From: Cornus controversa
Taxonomy: Eukaryota > Streptophyta > Magnoliopsida > Cornales > Cornaceae
DNA: 64,000 bases
Assembly (NCBI GenBank): GCA_026545225.1
Contig: CM048845.1
Coordinates: 61,322,033 to 61,386,032 of the forward strand
Direction of reading: 5' to 3'
Shown: piece by piece, positions 1 to 12,162 of the stretch
Layout: each line of letters starts with the position of its first letter
Position numbering within the stretch: position 1 is the stretch's first letter
Program-made: the position numbers and the translations under genes
The notes under the pieces: generated by a model
Seen by the model: only the letters and a program-made list of their open reading frames with translations
Databases searched by the model: none
What the model was told of the DNA's origin: nothing

Positions 1-241
1 TCATTTTCTATTCTCTTTCTTTTTCTTGGAATAAATGGGGGTGTCCCTACTCCCTCTAGGAGTGGGAATAGTCCCTCCATATACATCTGTCGTCAGTCAA
101 CTATTCATTAATTAGGGATATATCAATTATTCCTTAATTAGGGGAAGAATCATTGGTCACACTTTGAATATTTAATAAAAGAGTCTATTTCTCTCCTCTT
201 TCTCTAAGATTTCTCTCTCAACTTAGCCTATATTCTTGACA
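1..241 (+). repeat. partial 5' LTR of the copia fossil
   Basis: The segment ends TTGACA, immediately before the Met-tRNA primer-binding site at 242. The CT-rich stretch before the end is typical of an LTR leader. The left end of this LTR is not in the window. Confidence 0.75.
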
Positions 242-3200
242 TGGTATCAGATCATCAAGATCCACGTTGAAGACATAACGTAAGAAGCTTCTTCTTCTCT
301 TTTTTTTCTTCTTCTTTTTTTTTTTTCTCTTTTTCAATTTCTTATTTCTCAATTCTCTAGTCTTTCTCTGTATATTCTGTTTCTCTATTCTTTCTTTGGC
401 AAAATGACCTAGAACCCTAGGTCTCCAAAAAAAACCAAAAGTATTATGCTCTTTCTCTATTTCTTGTTCAATATTCTATAGTTCTCTTTCATGTTCAATC
501 TTCTATAGTTCTCTCTCTTGTACTCGGATTGTCTCGTCTCGACTATCATGGGTGACAAATTGGAAAACAAGGACTCTCTCTTTTTCGGCTCGATAACTAC
601 AACCAAATTGAAGGATTCCAATTACCTTTAATGGTCTCGAGCAGTCCAAGTTTTTCAAAAAGCTCGTGGAAAACTTTCTTACGTCTTGTCACCCAAACCC
701 AAGGAGGAAAAACAGATTGATGCATGGGAACAGTAGCATGCATAGATTATGACTTGGCTATGGAATAGTATAGAACTAGAGGTGTTTAATAATGTTTCGT
801 TTCTGGAGTCTACTAAAGGAAATATGGGACACACTCAAAGAAATGTACTCATTAGAAAAGAATATTTTTCGCCCTACCAGTTGTACCACGATATCTTTTC
901 TCTTCAACAAGGTGACCGATGGATTGAAGAATACTACTCGGAATTGAAAGGCAAGTGGAAAGAACTTAACGTTTATCAGCCTTTGACTACAGATTTAGAC
1001 ACTCAAAAACAACACAGAGAAGAATTTCGAGTAGCAAAATTTTTATCAGGATTTCGGCAAAACTTGCTCCCATCAGTTCTCAAATTCTCTCAGGCAAAGA
1101 TTTGCCAACTACTGGTGAGACTTTTGCCCGTGTTCAACGTGCTTCTATCCACTCTTCTACTACAGAGAAGGAGGATCGTTCTACCCTTGTTGCTCCAGCT
1201 GAGCGATTAGATACTTCACGTGGTGGCCGAGGGGGACGCGGTCCTCCTCATACTAGCAGAGGTGGTCGTGGTGGAAGAGGTGGTCATGGTGGCAAGACTT
1301 GTACACACTGTGGTCACACCAATCACTCTGTTGATTACTATTGGGAACTTCACAGCAAGCCTGCATGGGCAAATCAGGCTATGATTGAGGGGAAAAACCC
1401 TAATCTTGTTGTTGAAGAACAGGTTCTTATCTCCAAAGCTGAGTATGATTCAATTGTCAAGCGTGCCAATCCTCCATCCACTTCCACAGCTATTTTTGGT
1501 GATTCAAGTAATACTTGTCTTCATTCTTTCTTCAATACACCTTGGATTATTGATTCCGAGGCTTCAGATCATATGACAGGTAACTCCTCTCTTCTGTCTC
1601 ACATTACTCGTGTATCTTCTCCCTCGTTTGTTACAATAGCTAATGGCCAAGTCTCCAGTCCAAGGAATTGGTACCGTTAGTACGTCTAGTCTAACCTTCT
1701 CTTCCTTCTTGTATCTACCTCAATTTCCTTTTAACCTGTTATCAGTTCGTAAAATTACTTCTGCTCTAAATTGCTTGGTAAAATTCTATCCTACTCACTG
1801 TATCTTTCAGGATCTAAACACCAAGAGGATGATTGGTGGGAGATTTGAAAAGGATGGGCTCTACTACTTTCAGTCGTCTTGTTCACCTATTGCATTTGCA
1901 CTCCATACCTCGACTTCTTCGTATCAGTGGCATTGTCGTCTTAGACATCCTTCATCTGACAATCTTCGGTGTTTAGTTCATTCTTTACCATTTTTTTCTA
2001 GTTTTAATTGTGAAACGTGTGAACTTAGCAAGCATCATAGGGCTACTTTTAAGCTTAGAACTGATGGGCCTTGTTTATGCCCTTTTGAGCTTGTTCACTC
2101 TGATATTTGGGGTCCATCCCGAACTATTGGATTAGCTGGTGCCCGTAATTTTATTTCCTTTATTGATGATTATTCTCATTTGACTTGGTTATATATTCTT
2201 AAAGATTGATCTCAAGTCTTTCATGTGTTTAAATCTTTTTATGCTGAGATAACTAATCAGTTGCATGCTAAGTTACACATTCTTTGAACTGATAATGCCC
2301 TTGAATATAAAGATGGTCTCTTTCAGCAATTTCTTAAGTCTAGAGGTGTCACCCATCAAACATCCTGTGTTGATACTCCCCAACAAAATGGAATTGTTGA
2401 AAGAAAGAATGGACCAATTGCTGCTATTGTCCGGGCTTTGATGATTCAAATGAATGTGCCTAAGCATTTTTGGGGAGACGCAGTTCTTACTATGGCATAT
2501 CTATTAAATAGAATGTCATCTCGGGTCCTTAAAGGAAAATCACCTTTTCAGATGATGTTTCCTAATAAAGATCCATTTTCTCTTCCTCCAAAAGTGTTTG
2601 GGTGCATTTGTTTTGTTCATAATTTAAATCCCAGACGAGACAAGCTTAATCCTCGAGCTCACAAATGCATATTTTTGGGCTATTCTCGCACTCAGAAAGG
2701 ATATAGGTGTTACAGTCCGTCCATCTTTAAGAAAATATTTTGTGTGTGCTGATGTGACATTCTTTGAGCATATTCCATATTATTCTAAGGAGGGTAGTCA
2801 AGTGGAGGAACCTATTTTTCCAAACATTGTTCTCCCGTCTTTGATTCTTGATACTCCTCTTGCTCCTAGGGTATACTCAACGTGCTCGCAAGAATACCGT
2901 TTCTGCTCCTACCACTGCTCAGGACAAATCTCTTGTGTCACCTGCTCCAACGATTAAACATGTAGAGCCTTCCTTGCATGGCGCCTACAGATCCAGTTGT
3001 TCATCCTTCCGAGTCTGATCTTGATCTTCCCGTTGCACTTTTCAAAGGTAGACGGGTTGGTATTGATCATCCCATATCTCATTTTGTTTCTTATAACCAT
3101 TTGTCATCTTTTTTCCGGGCTTTCTCTTTATCATTGTTATTTGTTACTGTTCCTAAGTCATACAAGGAAGCTCTTAACCATCTCGATTGGCGGAAAGCTA

Positions 3201-4390
3201 TGGAAGAGGAAATGCATGCCTTACAATTAAATCAACTTGGGATCTTCTTCCAAAGCCTGCAGGTGCTCATATTGTTGGCTATCGTTGGGTTTTCACTGTG
3301 AAACAAAATCCCAATGGCACTGTTAATCGTTTAAAGGCTCGTTTTGTTGCTAAGGGTTTCACTCAGACCTATGGCATTGACTATACTGAGACTTTCTTAC
3401 CTGTGGCTAAGCTCAACTCTGTTCGCATAATGATCTTTCATGCTACCAATCTTGACTGGCCTCTTCATCAACTCGATGTCAAAAATATTTTTCTTCACGG
3501 TGATCTTACCGAGTTAATGTACATGGCTCAGCCTCCTAGATTTAAGTCCAAGGGGGAGTGTGTTTGTCATCTCAAGAAATCTATTTATGGACTCAAACAG
3601 TCATCTCGTGCATGGTTTGATAAGTTTAGCAAGGCAGTGGTTGCTCATGGCATGACTAGAAGTCAAGCTGATCATTCAGTTTTCTTTAAAAAGACAAAGT
3701 GTGGCATTGTAATTTTGGTGGTCTATGTGGATGACATCATTATTACTGGGAGTGACAAGGAGAGGATTCAGACCTTGATTCATCATTTGGGTTTGAATTT
3801 TCTCACTAAAGATTTGGGCAAACTCCATTATTTTCTTAGTACTGAGATTGCTAGATCAAAGAAAGGGATTTGTTTATCTCAGAGAAAACATACTCTTGAT
3901 CTCTTAAGGGATACAGGTAATCTTGGCTCTAAACCTGTAACAACCCAACAACCCCCATGGACTAATATGAAGCTACTGTCTGAGGTTAGTGACTTGGTTG
4001 ATGATCCAAGAGATGTACAGACGTCTTGTAGGCAAGTTAATTTATCTAACCATTACTTGTCCAGATATTGCCTATGCAGTCAGTATTGTGAGTCAATTTA
4101 TGACTAGCCCACGAATTCCTCACATGGACGCGGTTATATGGATTTTGAAGTATCTTAAGGGGGCTCCGGGTCATGGTCTTTTCTATCAGTAGTCTAGACA
4201 TTTGCACATTGCCTTATACTGATACTGACCGGGTAGGTTCTCCCTCAAACAGACGATCAATGACTGGCTACTATACTTTTATAGGAGGCAATCTACTAAC
4301 TTGAAAAAGTAAGAAGCAGTCGATTGTGGCACGGTCCAGTGCTGAAGCTGAGTATCGTGCCATGCTCATACTTCCTGTGAGCTAACTTGG
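1..4390 (+). mobile_element. Ty1/copia LTR retrotransposon fossil, incomplete
   Basis: A 5' LTR end runs to about 241. A primer-binding site complementary to initiator Met tRNA (TGGTATCAGATC) follows directly. Parts then come in copia order: gag from about 549 with a CCHC-type zinc knuckle near 1300-1345; protease near 1550; GAG-pre-integrase and integrase core from about 1920 to 2760; reverse transcriptase from about 3170, with the YVDDIIITGSD active-site motif near 3725; and the start of RNase H up to about 4390. Integrase preceding reverse transcriptase defines copia rather than Gypsy. The element is broken in several places. No 3' LTR is visible, and the 5' LTR starts outside the window, so age cannot be judged from LTR divergence. 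The number of breaks suggests an old copy. Confidence 0.95.
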
Positions 4391-5051
4391 TTGGAGAACC
4401 AAAAGGCTCTAGCCAACCCAAGTACCCCTTTGGGGTTCTACTCAAAATTTTTGTTTCTTCTCTTTCCTTTGTTTTCTTAACCAAGGGGGAGCTAGCGGCC
4501 CCCCAAAATTTTTTGTTTATATGAATGGTTGATTTGAAAATAAATTACATTGCCCCCCCCCCCCAACAAAAAAAAAAAAAGTTGTTTATAGGTCTCTTAA
4601 TAATTATTAATGTTGAGTTTAAAGAACTTACATCTGACTTCTCAAATTTTCATTCACATTTTTATTCTTGCTTTAGAAAATTCAAATCTTGTAAAAGAAA
4701 AAGTAATTTTACTATAGTGGTAGTCTTACTACAACATATCAATGCTACATTCAAATATTTATATATATGAATTCAAGAGAAAAATAAGGGATGTTCAGTG
4801 CAGCGTGTTCTCTCTCTCTCTCTCTCTTCCTTTGTCTTTTCGTATTAGTTTTTTTTTTCTTATTTATTCAAGTTGTTTTATACTAATTTTTTAGGTTATA
4901 AGTTCCTCATTATTCACGTTATATTAAGAATATGAAAAAGTTATGATGTGAGTGCTGCTTGTGCACTCTGACCATTGAGGTGCAACAGTCACTCTATTTA
5001 ACAGTTACAAAACCAAACAGATGGAAAAGAAAATAAACAGAACAAGAGAAG
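4391..5051. other. AT-rich non-coding spacer
   Basis: No gene recognised. The stretch holds a C-tract followed by an A-tract near 4552-4580, a CT microsatellite near 4809-4828 and AT-rich sequence. It separates the copia fossil from the aminopeptidase exons. It shows none of the exons expected next in that gene. Confidence 0.6.
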
Positions 5052-5524
5052 TCACCCTCTGTAGAAACCATTAAGTAGCTCGTTAAGAACTCCAGAGAAG
5101 CTAATCCCCAAAACTCCATCCCCAACACTAAGCACTTGATCAAAGACCAACACGAGTATCTCATCATCACCGTCCACAACAACATCAGACGGACTATATT
5201 TCTGCAAAATCACAAACAGTTCATGATTATAAAGCTTAGAGTCACATTTAAACGAAGATCAACTGTTCACATAACAGAGACAATGAAAGTTACTTGGTTC
5301 TGAGAATCAATGAACGACACTTCACCGATGTCGAGCTCTAGAGCGTTCAAGACCAGAAATTTAGTAGGATTGACAATGGAGAGGTCGATTTGTACAGTAC
5401 CCGAAAACGTGCAAGCCGAGAGGTCGGGTTTTAGAGTGAGATCGTAGCGTTTGGGGACTGCAAATTTGGGCAATCTATGTTGGCCTTTGAATTGCTCAAG
5501 ACTCTGTTCATCTTTCATCTCCAT
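5052..5524 (-). pseudogene. aminopeptidase M1-like 5' gene fragment (two exons)
   Basis: Exon 1 (5524-5294, 77 codons) begins MEMKDEQSLEQFKG and contains LPKFAVPKRYDLTLKPDL and CTFSGTVQIDL, the N-terminal beta domain of plant M1-family zinc aminopeptidases (APM1, puromycin-sensitive type). A GT donor at 5293 and a TTTTGCAG acceptor ending at 5202 bound a short intron. Exon 2 (5201-5052) continues in phase with DDEILVLVFDQVL and SGVLNELLNGFYRG, then TGA. A donor-like GTGACT overlaps that stop, so the exon may really end near 5056. Family members are roughly 880 residues; only about 126 are present, without the GAMEN or HEXXH catalytic motifs. No further exon is visible down to the copia fossil. 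Either this is a truncated copy, or the rest lies before position 1 beyond the copia insertion. Retained introns argue against a processed copy. Confidence 0.8.
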
Positions 5525-6632
5525 CTCTCTCTTCTCTCTCTCTAAGTGGATTGTAGTCTGAAGCAGTGATGGATCATGAATATATCAGTGGAGTGTTGTG
5601 TGGATATCTGAATATTAGCAGTTTCTTTCAGAGCCGCCTTGGCTGACTTAACGAGTGGAATCATACAGTTGCTGGTCGTTTCGTTTTCAGTTTTTCCTTC
5701 GGATTCCTACTCCACTGCGTGACTTTGAGCTTTGAAGTTTCCAATCAGTGTTGTATCACTTTCAGTGATCGATTCAAGCTCGAAAGATTTGTGAACACGT
5801 GGGGGTGTCACATAGGAAGGATAGATTTGTGTTCATTTATTAATTAGATGAACCACCAGCCCTTGTGGCTCCTGGCCTGCTGTAGAAAAGGTCCAGGTTG
5901 GACTCTCTCCCACATGGGAGCTCTGGGCTGCGTTGAGTAACTTTTTTACTTGACAGGCCAACGGAAATTTAAATTAATTAGGGTGCGTTCAGTAATTTTT
6001 TCATTTTTTATTTTTAGAGTCTCATAAATATAATTTTACTTTGATGAATGAAGAACTACACTTGCACTGCATAAATAAAAAAAAAGTGGTGTATTTTAAA
6101 AGTTTACTTTTATTAATTAAGCAAAATAATTACATATGCAAAATAATAAATTTTCCATGTTCAATCATATAATTCCACTAAAAAAAGGAGCTTGTTAACT
6201 CACCTTCTCAACCATGCAAAATGCTTCAAAATCCTCTGAATCCTGTTAAATCATATGAATCCTTCGAAAATTCAATCCATCGCAATAAGCATCATGTTAG
6301 CGACTAACGTTTAAGAGATCTCTTAGGGTACATTGAGTAACATTTTCTATTTTTGCAGTCTCGATAAAGGAAAACCATGATTTTGTTTTTCTAAGTAAAA
6401 ATAGAAAACAAAAATAATGTTTATTAACACTTGTTGTCACAATTTTGAAAGAAGAAAACAAATAGTTGTGTTTAATAACAAATTGTTTTTCTTTTCTTGC
6501 AGTCTTAGATTTTTTCTTAATTTTTTATTTTATTTTTATTTCATCTATCGGTATCAGAAAGCCTTAAAATATGAATGGATAGTGTATGCAATTCTATAAT
6601 TTTACAAATCCTAACAATATCCCATACATAGG
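5525..6632. other. upstream region of the aminopeptidase fragment; no gene
   Basis: CT-rich sequence just above the ATG (5525-5545) reads like a 5' leader on the minus strand. Beyond it the DNA is AT-rich without recognisable coding sequence. Short open frames near 6417-6599 have the low-complexity composition expected by chance. Confidence 0.5.
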
Positions 6633-8044
6633 TGTAAAGAGGGGTACGCCAAAATTATAAAAACGAGGCGTGGATAAACGAGATGTGGATTTCACTTCGA
6701 AACTCAAAAAAAAAAGCCAAAAATGAGTTCTTTTCCCTATGCTGGCAGATCTTTCCTGCTACCCGATGGGTCGCGGGTGGACCCTTCCCGCTGTAGAGAC
6801 CGTGATCAATTTTCGCCAGTTTTTTTATTTTCCATCATTTTCGCTATAAAACGCATTTCGAATGATGTTTTAGAGGTTTTAAGAGTGGGGAATATGTTTG
6901 GAAGGTCAATTTAAGGTTTTCAAAAGTTTTTGAGACATTTGGAGAAGTTTGACTTTTTGGTCAAACCGGGGCTCGATACGCGGTCCAAGTGGGCCCGAAA
7001 ATTCGAAATTTTTTTGAAAAATAATTTTTTTTTATTTTGAATGTAACGAAATGTTTAATGAGTTAAGGAAGTGATTTCGAGGCCATAGGAGTTTTCGAAA
7101 TCAAAAATGAAGTTCGGGAAGGTACGTTAAGTGACTTAAAGGCAAAATGGTCATCTGCTCTTAGTGAAGTGGCATATATAGATATATATACTACTGGGAC
7201 AGAGGTGATAGATATAGAGGGTGAGCCATGGGAGCTCTCCTTCTTCTCCAAGCTTCTCTCTTCATTTTCATCACCTTAGAGAGTGATTTAGGGCTTGTCT
7301 CAAGAGAGATAGCTTCTCCTCTCTCCTTCCTCTATACATTGGTGGGTCCAAAGTCTCCTAAGTGATAATTCCAAAAATGATGAGTTGCCAAAGTGTGGAT
7401 TTGGGCTTCATCCAAGAAGGAAAGAGTGTCCACTTTGAATCGATCTATGGTTCTATGGAGAGAAATTTCTCATTTGGAAGAATTTGAAGTTTTGAGGATT
7501 CTTGGACTTGCTTGGATGGCTTCCAATTTGAGGTAGGAATGTCTAACTCATAAAATCTGGGATTCTTGTGAGTATACGACAACCAATTGGTTATGTGGAG
7601 TAATTAGATATTCTTCAATGTTCAAACATGCTATTTATACCATTAAATGTGCTATTAATGTTGGTTAATATAACTGTATGTTTATAAATGCCTTAGAGAA
7701 ATTTATAAGCATGTTGGAATTGATTTGTGAATTTATTTGGTACATGGATTCGTGTATGATTGTGAAGGTGACTCTTATGTGTTTGATAATTTACTTTAGC
7801 AACATATTTTAGCGAAAAGCATGATTTAATTGTCAATTTGTGAATTTGGTGAAATGTGAAGGATATGTGGCTATGTGAAATGTGGAGATATGAAGTATGT
7901 TCATTGTAAACACATACGATGCTTGAATGAGAACTCATATAAATGTGATTGTTAAATGCCTCATTGGTTGTAAATTATGAATGCACGTTTCATAAAATTG
8001 TAGGGTTCATCTTCATTGGCATAGTGAGGGAGGTGAGCTCAATG

Positions 8045-8456
8045 TGAACGGTTGAATCCATTCGGATAAGCGGCGAGGTATTCTGGTAATGGTAACCCTC
8101 GTGAAGTATTCCGGTCAAGGTACCCTCATGGATTGATGTGTAGTGAGGTATTCCGGTAAAGGTAACCCTCAAGAGGTATTCCGGTAAAGGTAACCCTGTA
8201 TAGGTGGGATTGGTTGTCCTCGGGGATTGGAGACCAATGGATGTGTGAAGAGGATGAGGGAGTTTGAACGATTGAATTCATTCGGTAAAGCGGCGAGGTA
8301 TTCCGGTAAAGGTAACCCTCATGAGGTATTCCGGTCAAGGTACCCCCATGGATTGATGTGTAGTGAGGTATTCCAGTAAAGGTAACCCTCTATAGGTGGG
8401 ATTGGTTGTCCTCAGGGATTGGAGACCAATGGATGTGTGGAGAGGATGAGGGAGTT
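8045..8456 (+). repeat. two tandem units (220 and 192 bp) built of GGTATTCCGGT repeats
   Basis: Unit 1 (8045-8264) and unit 2 (8265-8456) each begin TGAACG.TTGAAT, contain AAGCGGCGAGGTATTC, and end with GGAGACCAATGGATGTGTG plus an AGAGGATGAGGGAGTT tail. Inside each unit a 26-28 bp subrepeat, GAGGTATTCCGGTAAAGG plus TAACCCTC, recurs three to four times. The length difference equals one extra subrepeat in unit 1. Confidence 0.9.
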
Positions 8457-9117
8457 ATGTATATCATGTTGCATTCTACCTCATTTATGAGATGGTTGTG
8501 TTATGTGCATAATTGCTCAACATATTAAATGCAAATGTATGTTTACATGGTATTCACGAAATTGGTTGAATTATGTTTTAGACGTTTCTACTGGGCGTGT
8601 GGTTACTCATCCCATGAGAATTAACATTTTTCAGGAAATGAGAAAGAGATTGTGGATTCTCCCAAATAGAGTATTGGCGTGGAGCGAATTTTGATTTCTT
8701 TCAAGGACCATTAATGTTGTTTTATTGGAATGCATGTCCGGATTATGGACTATATGCATGAAATGAACATGTAAAGACCATTTATGTTCTGAGAACATGT
8801 ATTGTTTATGCCTTATGATTTTATGCACTTAAATATGAATATTTGGTGTATGTGATTCATGACTTATGATTTCAAACATTATAAGTATGGTTTTGAACAT
8901 GGAAAGTGCTTGACGATACGAATGATGGTTTTATAGTTCCATTAATGTTTATTTACGTATGTTTATGATTTAAGGGTTAATTATACGATATGCATGAGGT
9001 TTCGACATCCCATTCATAGTTGGATTTGGTTGGATGAGTTTTATGTGTTGGAAATGTTTGAATATGAGTTTTGGGGTGAATTTTGGTCAAAAAGATAAAA
9101 AATGGGATTTCCAGGTA

Positions 9118-9290
9118 GTATTAGTCGACTTACTCCCTTCTATAAGTCAACTTATTTGGACAATGTATTTTAGAGCTTTTCAGAGCAACAAAGTAGTTGA
9201 CTTATTCATTCAATAAGTTGACTGATTCACTTCCAAGTTGAATAAGTCGACTTACTCCTTTCTATAAGTCGACTTATGCAGATTTTTAAA
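9118..9290. repeat. TAAGTCGACTTA palindromic short repeats
   Basis: AGTCGACTTACTCC-type words occur next to ATAAGTCAACTTAT and ATAAGTCGACTTAT palindromes at several positions in about 170 bp. They lie near the right end of the Del/Tekay-like LTR and are probably part of its sequence. Confidence 0.6.
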
Positions 9291-9659
9291 ATTTGAAATA
9301 GGAGTAACATAGTCATTTCAAACCCGAATCAAGTGATTATTTTATTGAAATCGAGTATTTTTGAATTCTCTATCCAATGGAATAAGTTTCAGTCTTGGAT
9401 TTTAAACACACAAAGTGTTGAGTCCTGAAAGTGAGTTGAGTTGACTTGGAATGAGTAAACGGGTGAGTGTGTTGTGCACGTGGGATTTCATATTGAGAAT
9501 GACCCTTAAAATCAATGGTTTTGATGTGTAAGAAATGATTCCACCAATTATGTATGATTTGTGTTGTTGACCTTTCGTACACGTTTGGTGAACGGGTTCA
9601 CACTCAGGATTTGGATCGGTCTGGGGGAGTCCTGACGATCCAGATTTCAGGGCGTGACA

Positions 9660-10685
9660 CATGCGACCCGATGGGTCACAGGTAGATCTTTCACGTATCC
9701 CAGTAGGCTGCAGATGGACTGGTTGAGCTAGCAAGCGAATTGGTTCTGAGGATTGTACAGTGGTCGTGGGTGACTTTAATCCACGAAAGGATTGAAAGCG
9801 GTCACTGGTGACTTTAACCTGCGAAGATGTTAAAAGCGATTGAGAGTGACTTTAACTCATAAGGGATAGGGGATGATTGGGGGCAACCTCCCTTCACGGG
9901 TATGTTTTGGTTGACACCTTGGCATATCCCAGTGTTGTGAGAAATCATAGAAAAATGGGCAATTATGTGGCTCCTAGCTCATGACCCCGAGACCGCATAA
10001 AGGATTACTAGCTCTTCTCTGCAAGATAGAAAGTAACTAGTCATGACGTTACTTCTAGCCTTGAAGGGTTGGAGCTTGTATGAAGTTATATGGTTCTCAA
10101 GTCATTTCTGGCACAGAAGCGCACTATGATATGACTTGAGCGATTATGGTGTCATATCGAAGTGTATGAGGTCATAATCCCAGCTGAGAAGATAGGTTGA
10201 GTATGGAATAGGGGATTAAGAGAAAAGCTCATTGAGGTCTAAAGCATAACTGTATGACTTGTGAGGGGTATTATGTATTATGCTATAAATAGGACAATGC
10301 ATAATACTTACCCGTGACCATGGAAGAGATTCCTGTGGCTTCAACCAAGTATGACAAAGGAATGGACATGTGGCATGATGAGTTTGTGCCACGTAGGATG
10401 ACAGCTGTCAAAGGCTCATACTTGAGGTTTATAAATAACCCATGGTGTGAAGGCAGTTAGTTAACTCTGACCCCCCTCCCTCTCCCAGTCATATTTGTTT
10501 TTTCTCTCTCTCCCATCTAATCCTCATCTCTCTCTTCCGTACATACTAAACCTAGTTCTACATACTTTATCTCTCTTCTATTACAGTACTTTCCTCACAT
10601 AGATTCATATATTCTAACTTCTTCTCTATCATCCAGATTGGTGTTAGTCATTCCCTCTCTATAATTTGAACCTGTATCTTTACAG
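9660..10685 (+). other. gene-poor stretch with a promoter-like block
   Basis: No coding sequence recognised. Three variants of a GTGACTTTAA motif lie at about 9767-9870. TATAAATA motifs occur near 10283 and 10429; the second is followed by a CT-rich leader-like tract at about 10460-10620. It could be the promoter of a lost gene or the promoter half of another decayed element. The sequence alone does not decide. Confidence 0.35.
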
Positions 10686-10760
10686 TAGGGATGGCAACAG
10701 AGCGAGTACGACACGCGTTCGGCTAAACCCATCCCTGCCCCCATCACCTTTAATAGCCTT
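10686..10760 (+). mobile_element. hAT-like non-autonomous element end (fragment)
   Basis: The segment begins TAGGGATGGCAAC and carries the CCATCCCTGCCCCCATC word typical of small plant hAT-type elements. Only one end is seen and no 8-bp duplication was found. Call rests on terminal motif only. Confidence 0.3.
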
Positions 10761-10784
10761 TTGTTTGAGAAAACGGATACTAAT

Positions 10785-11165
10785 TCGTTGTGTCCAAAAG
10801 CGGAAGTAAACACATAACCAATAGAACCAAGCAATTAATTAAGAAACTAGCAGAAAAATAAACATGCCACAGAAATAACACAAAGATTTACGTGGTTCAC
10901 CCAAAGTATGGGCTACGTCCACGGTGAAGATCTGGCGAAAGATTTCATTATACGAAGAACAAGGAGATTACAAGTTTCATCCCTAGACCCAATATCTCTA
11001 TTATTTTTGGCTATTAGAGATCAATCTCTCTCTCATTACCTAGCCCCAAGGCTTTCTCTCCTCTCTTTCTTATGTTAAGAGATCTACAGAGTCTTTTCAT
11101 ATAGTTTTCAAACCCTATATGCCCTTATATAGTGGGTTAAAGACTACACAACGTAGAAAAGGGAC
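10785..11165 (-). repeat. copia LTR-like fragment, antisense
   Basis: Words such as AGCGGAAGTAAACAC and TTTACGTGGTTCACCC, plus GGGCTACGTCCACGG, read like the antisense of a short plant copia LTR. The copia LTR at 37654 carries a related AGCGGAAGTACA word. No partner LTR or coding part was found. An isolated fossil fragment. Confidence 0.35.
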
Positions 11166-11176
11166 AAAAAAAACTC

Positions 11177-12162
11177 TTGAAAAAATTAAGACCCGTAACT
11201 CCGATTGATCAGGCTTTGATAAAAAATTCAACCTTTCAATCGAAGTTGAATTTTAGCAAATTCAACTATCTAAGATTAATAGCTTCGATCAATTGGAGCT
11301 TCGATCAAAGTTGCTCTTTGGCACTCAACTCTTTGGGATGGATAGCTTTGATCGATCGGAGCTTCGATCGAAAAAACTTAGCTTCCATCTCAAAGACTAA
11401 TTCGAGCCACAATTTCACATATTTCCATACACGTCGCGAGTATATATGGGTCGAGGAGGAAACTCAAATCACATCTCCGCCCCGTTGGGAGATGGGACAC
11501 ATATGATTAAAAGATATTTTTATGGAATAATCAGTTTCATAGTAATGACTTCAGGTTGAAATGTTGAACGAGCACATTCCATGTAGAATGACTCACAACT
11601 CAATTGATAATAAAGCTCGAATTTGGTGTGCATTAGAGAGTGTACTTGAAATTTATTGGAGTTTCCTTATCTTTATGCCTCCTTAGTCTTGATATGTAAT
11701 ATTTGTAGGTTGCAACAATGTTGTACATTAAATGTTTGACATCTTTTATCCTAGAGTAATAAAATAATATTATAAATGAACAATAACTTTTCTAAATTTT
11801 ATTTCTCTCTCTAATATTAAGTGTATTGTATCTATATAAAGTCTAAAATTTGTAAATATTTATATAAAATTTCTATCTCTCTAAGGCAATATATATAAAT
11901 AATATTTCTAAAAAAAATATTTATTTCGAATTAAATAATGACGAATTAATTGTGTTGAATTCTAGAAATAATATATTGAAATGATGAATGACGAATTAAG
12001 TATGTTGAATTTTAGAAATAATTTATTGAAATGACAAAATTGAAGAATAAACTTGATATTTTAATTTTGAGATAAATTAAACATTATATAAAGTGAAATT
12101 GAAGTGGCGAATTGATTGCATTGAACAACAAATTAAGCATATTGAAATGGCAAAATATGTTA
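11177..12162. other. AT-rich stretch, no gene
   Basis: A GC-moderate segment with repeated CTTCGATCAA and CGATCGAAG words (about 11215-11375) leads into strongly AT-rich DNA with repeated GAATTAA.TGTGTTGAATT words at about 11935-12140. The 109-codon open frame at 11177 is low in coding character and matches nothing I recognise. Confidence 0.45.

Larger units (their letters stand above)
6633..9659 (+). repeat. long solo LTR-like segment, chromovirus (Del/Tekay)-like
   Basis: The segment starts TGTAAAG with a GTACGCC motif soon after, and ends CAGGGCGTGACA, the form of LTR ends seen in plant Del/Tekay Gypsy elements. Length of about 3 kb fits that lineage. A TATA-like tract at about 7170-7190 followed by CT-rich leader suggests the LTR promoter reading to the right. 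GGTATTCCGGT repeats (8045-8456) and TAAGTCGACTTA repeats (9118-9290) lie inside. No primer-binding site follows the right end and no coding domain is attached, so a solo LTR or a non-coding derivative is likely. No matching target duplication was seen, so the left boundary is uncertain. Broken or eroded; age not determinable without a second LTR. Confidence 0.5.

Noticed and set aside
242-260. tRNA-like words TGGTATCAGA near LTRs as tRNA genes
   Set aside because: They are primer-binding sites complementary to the Met tRNA 3' end, adjacent to LTR ends; no cloverleaf is present.
8045-8456. Regular GGTATTCCGGT repeats as a CRISPR-like array
   Set aside because: Spacers are themselves repeated, the context is a plant LTR, and no bacterial genes are present.
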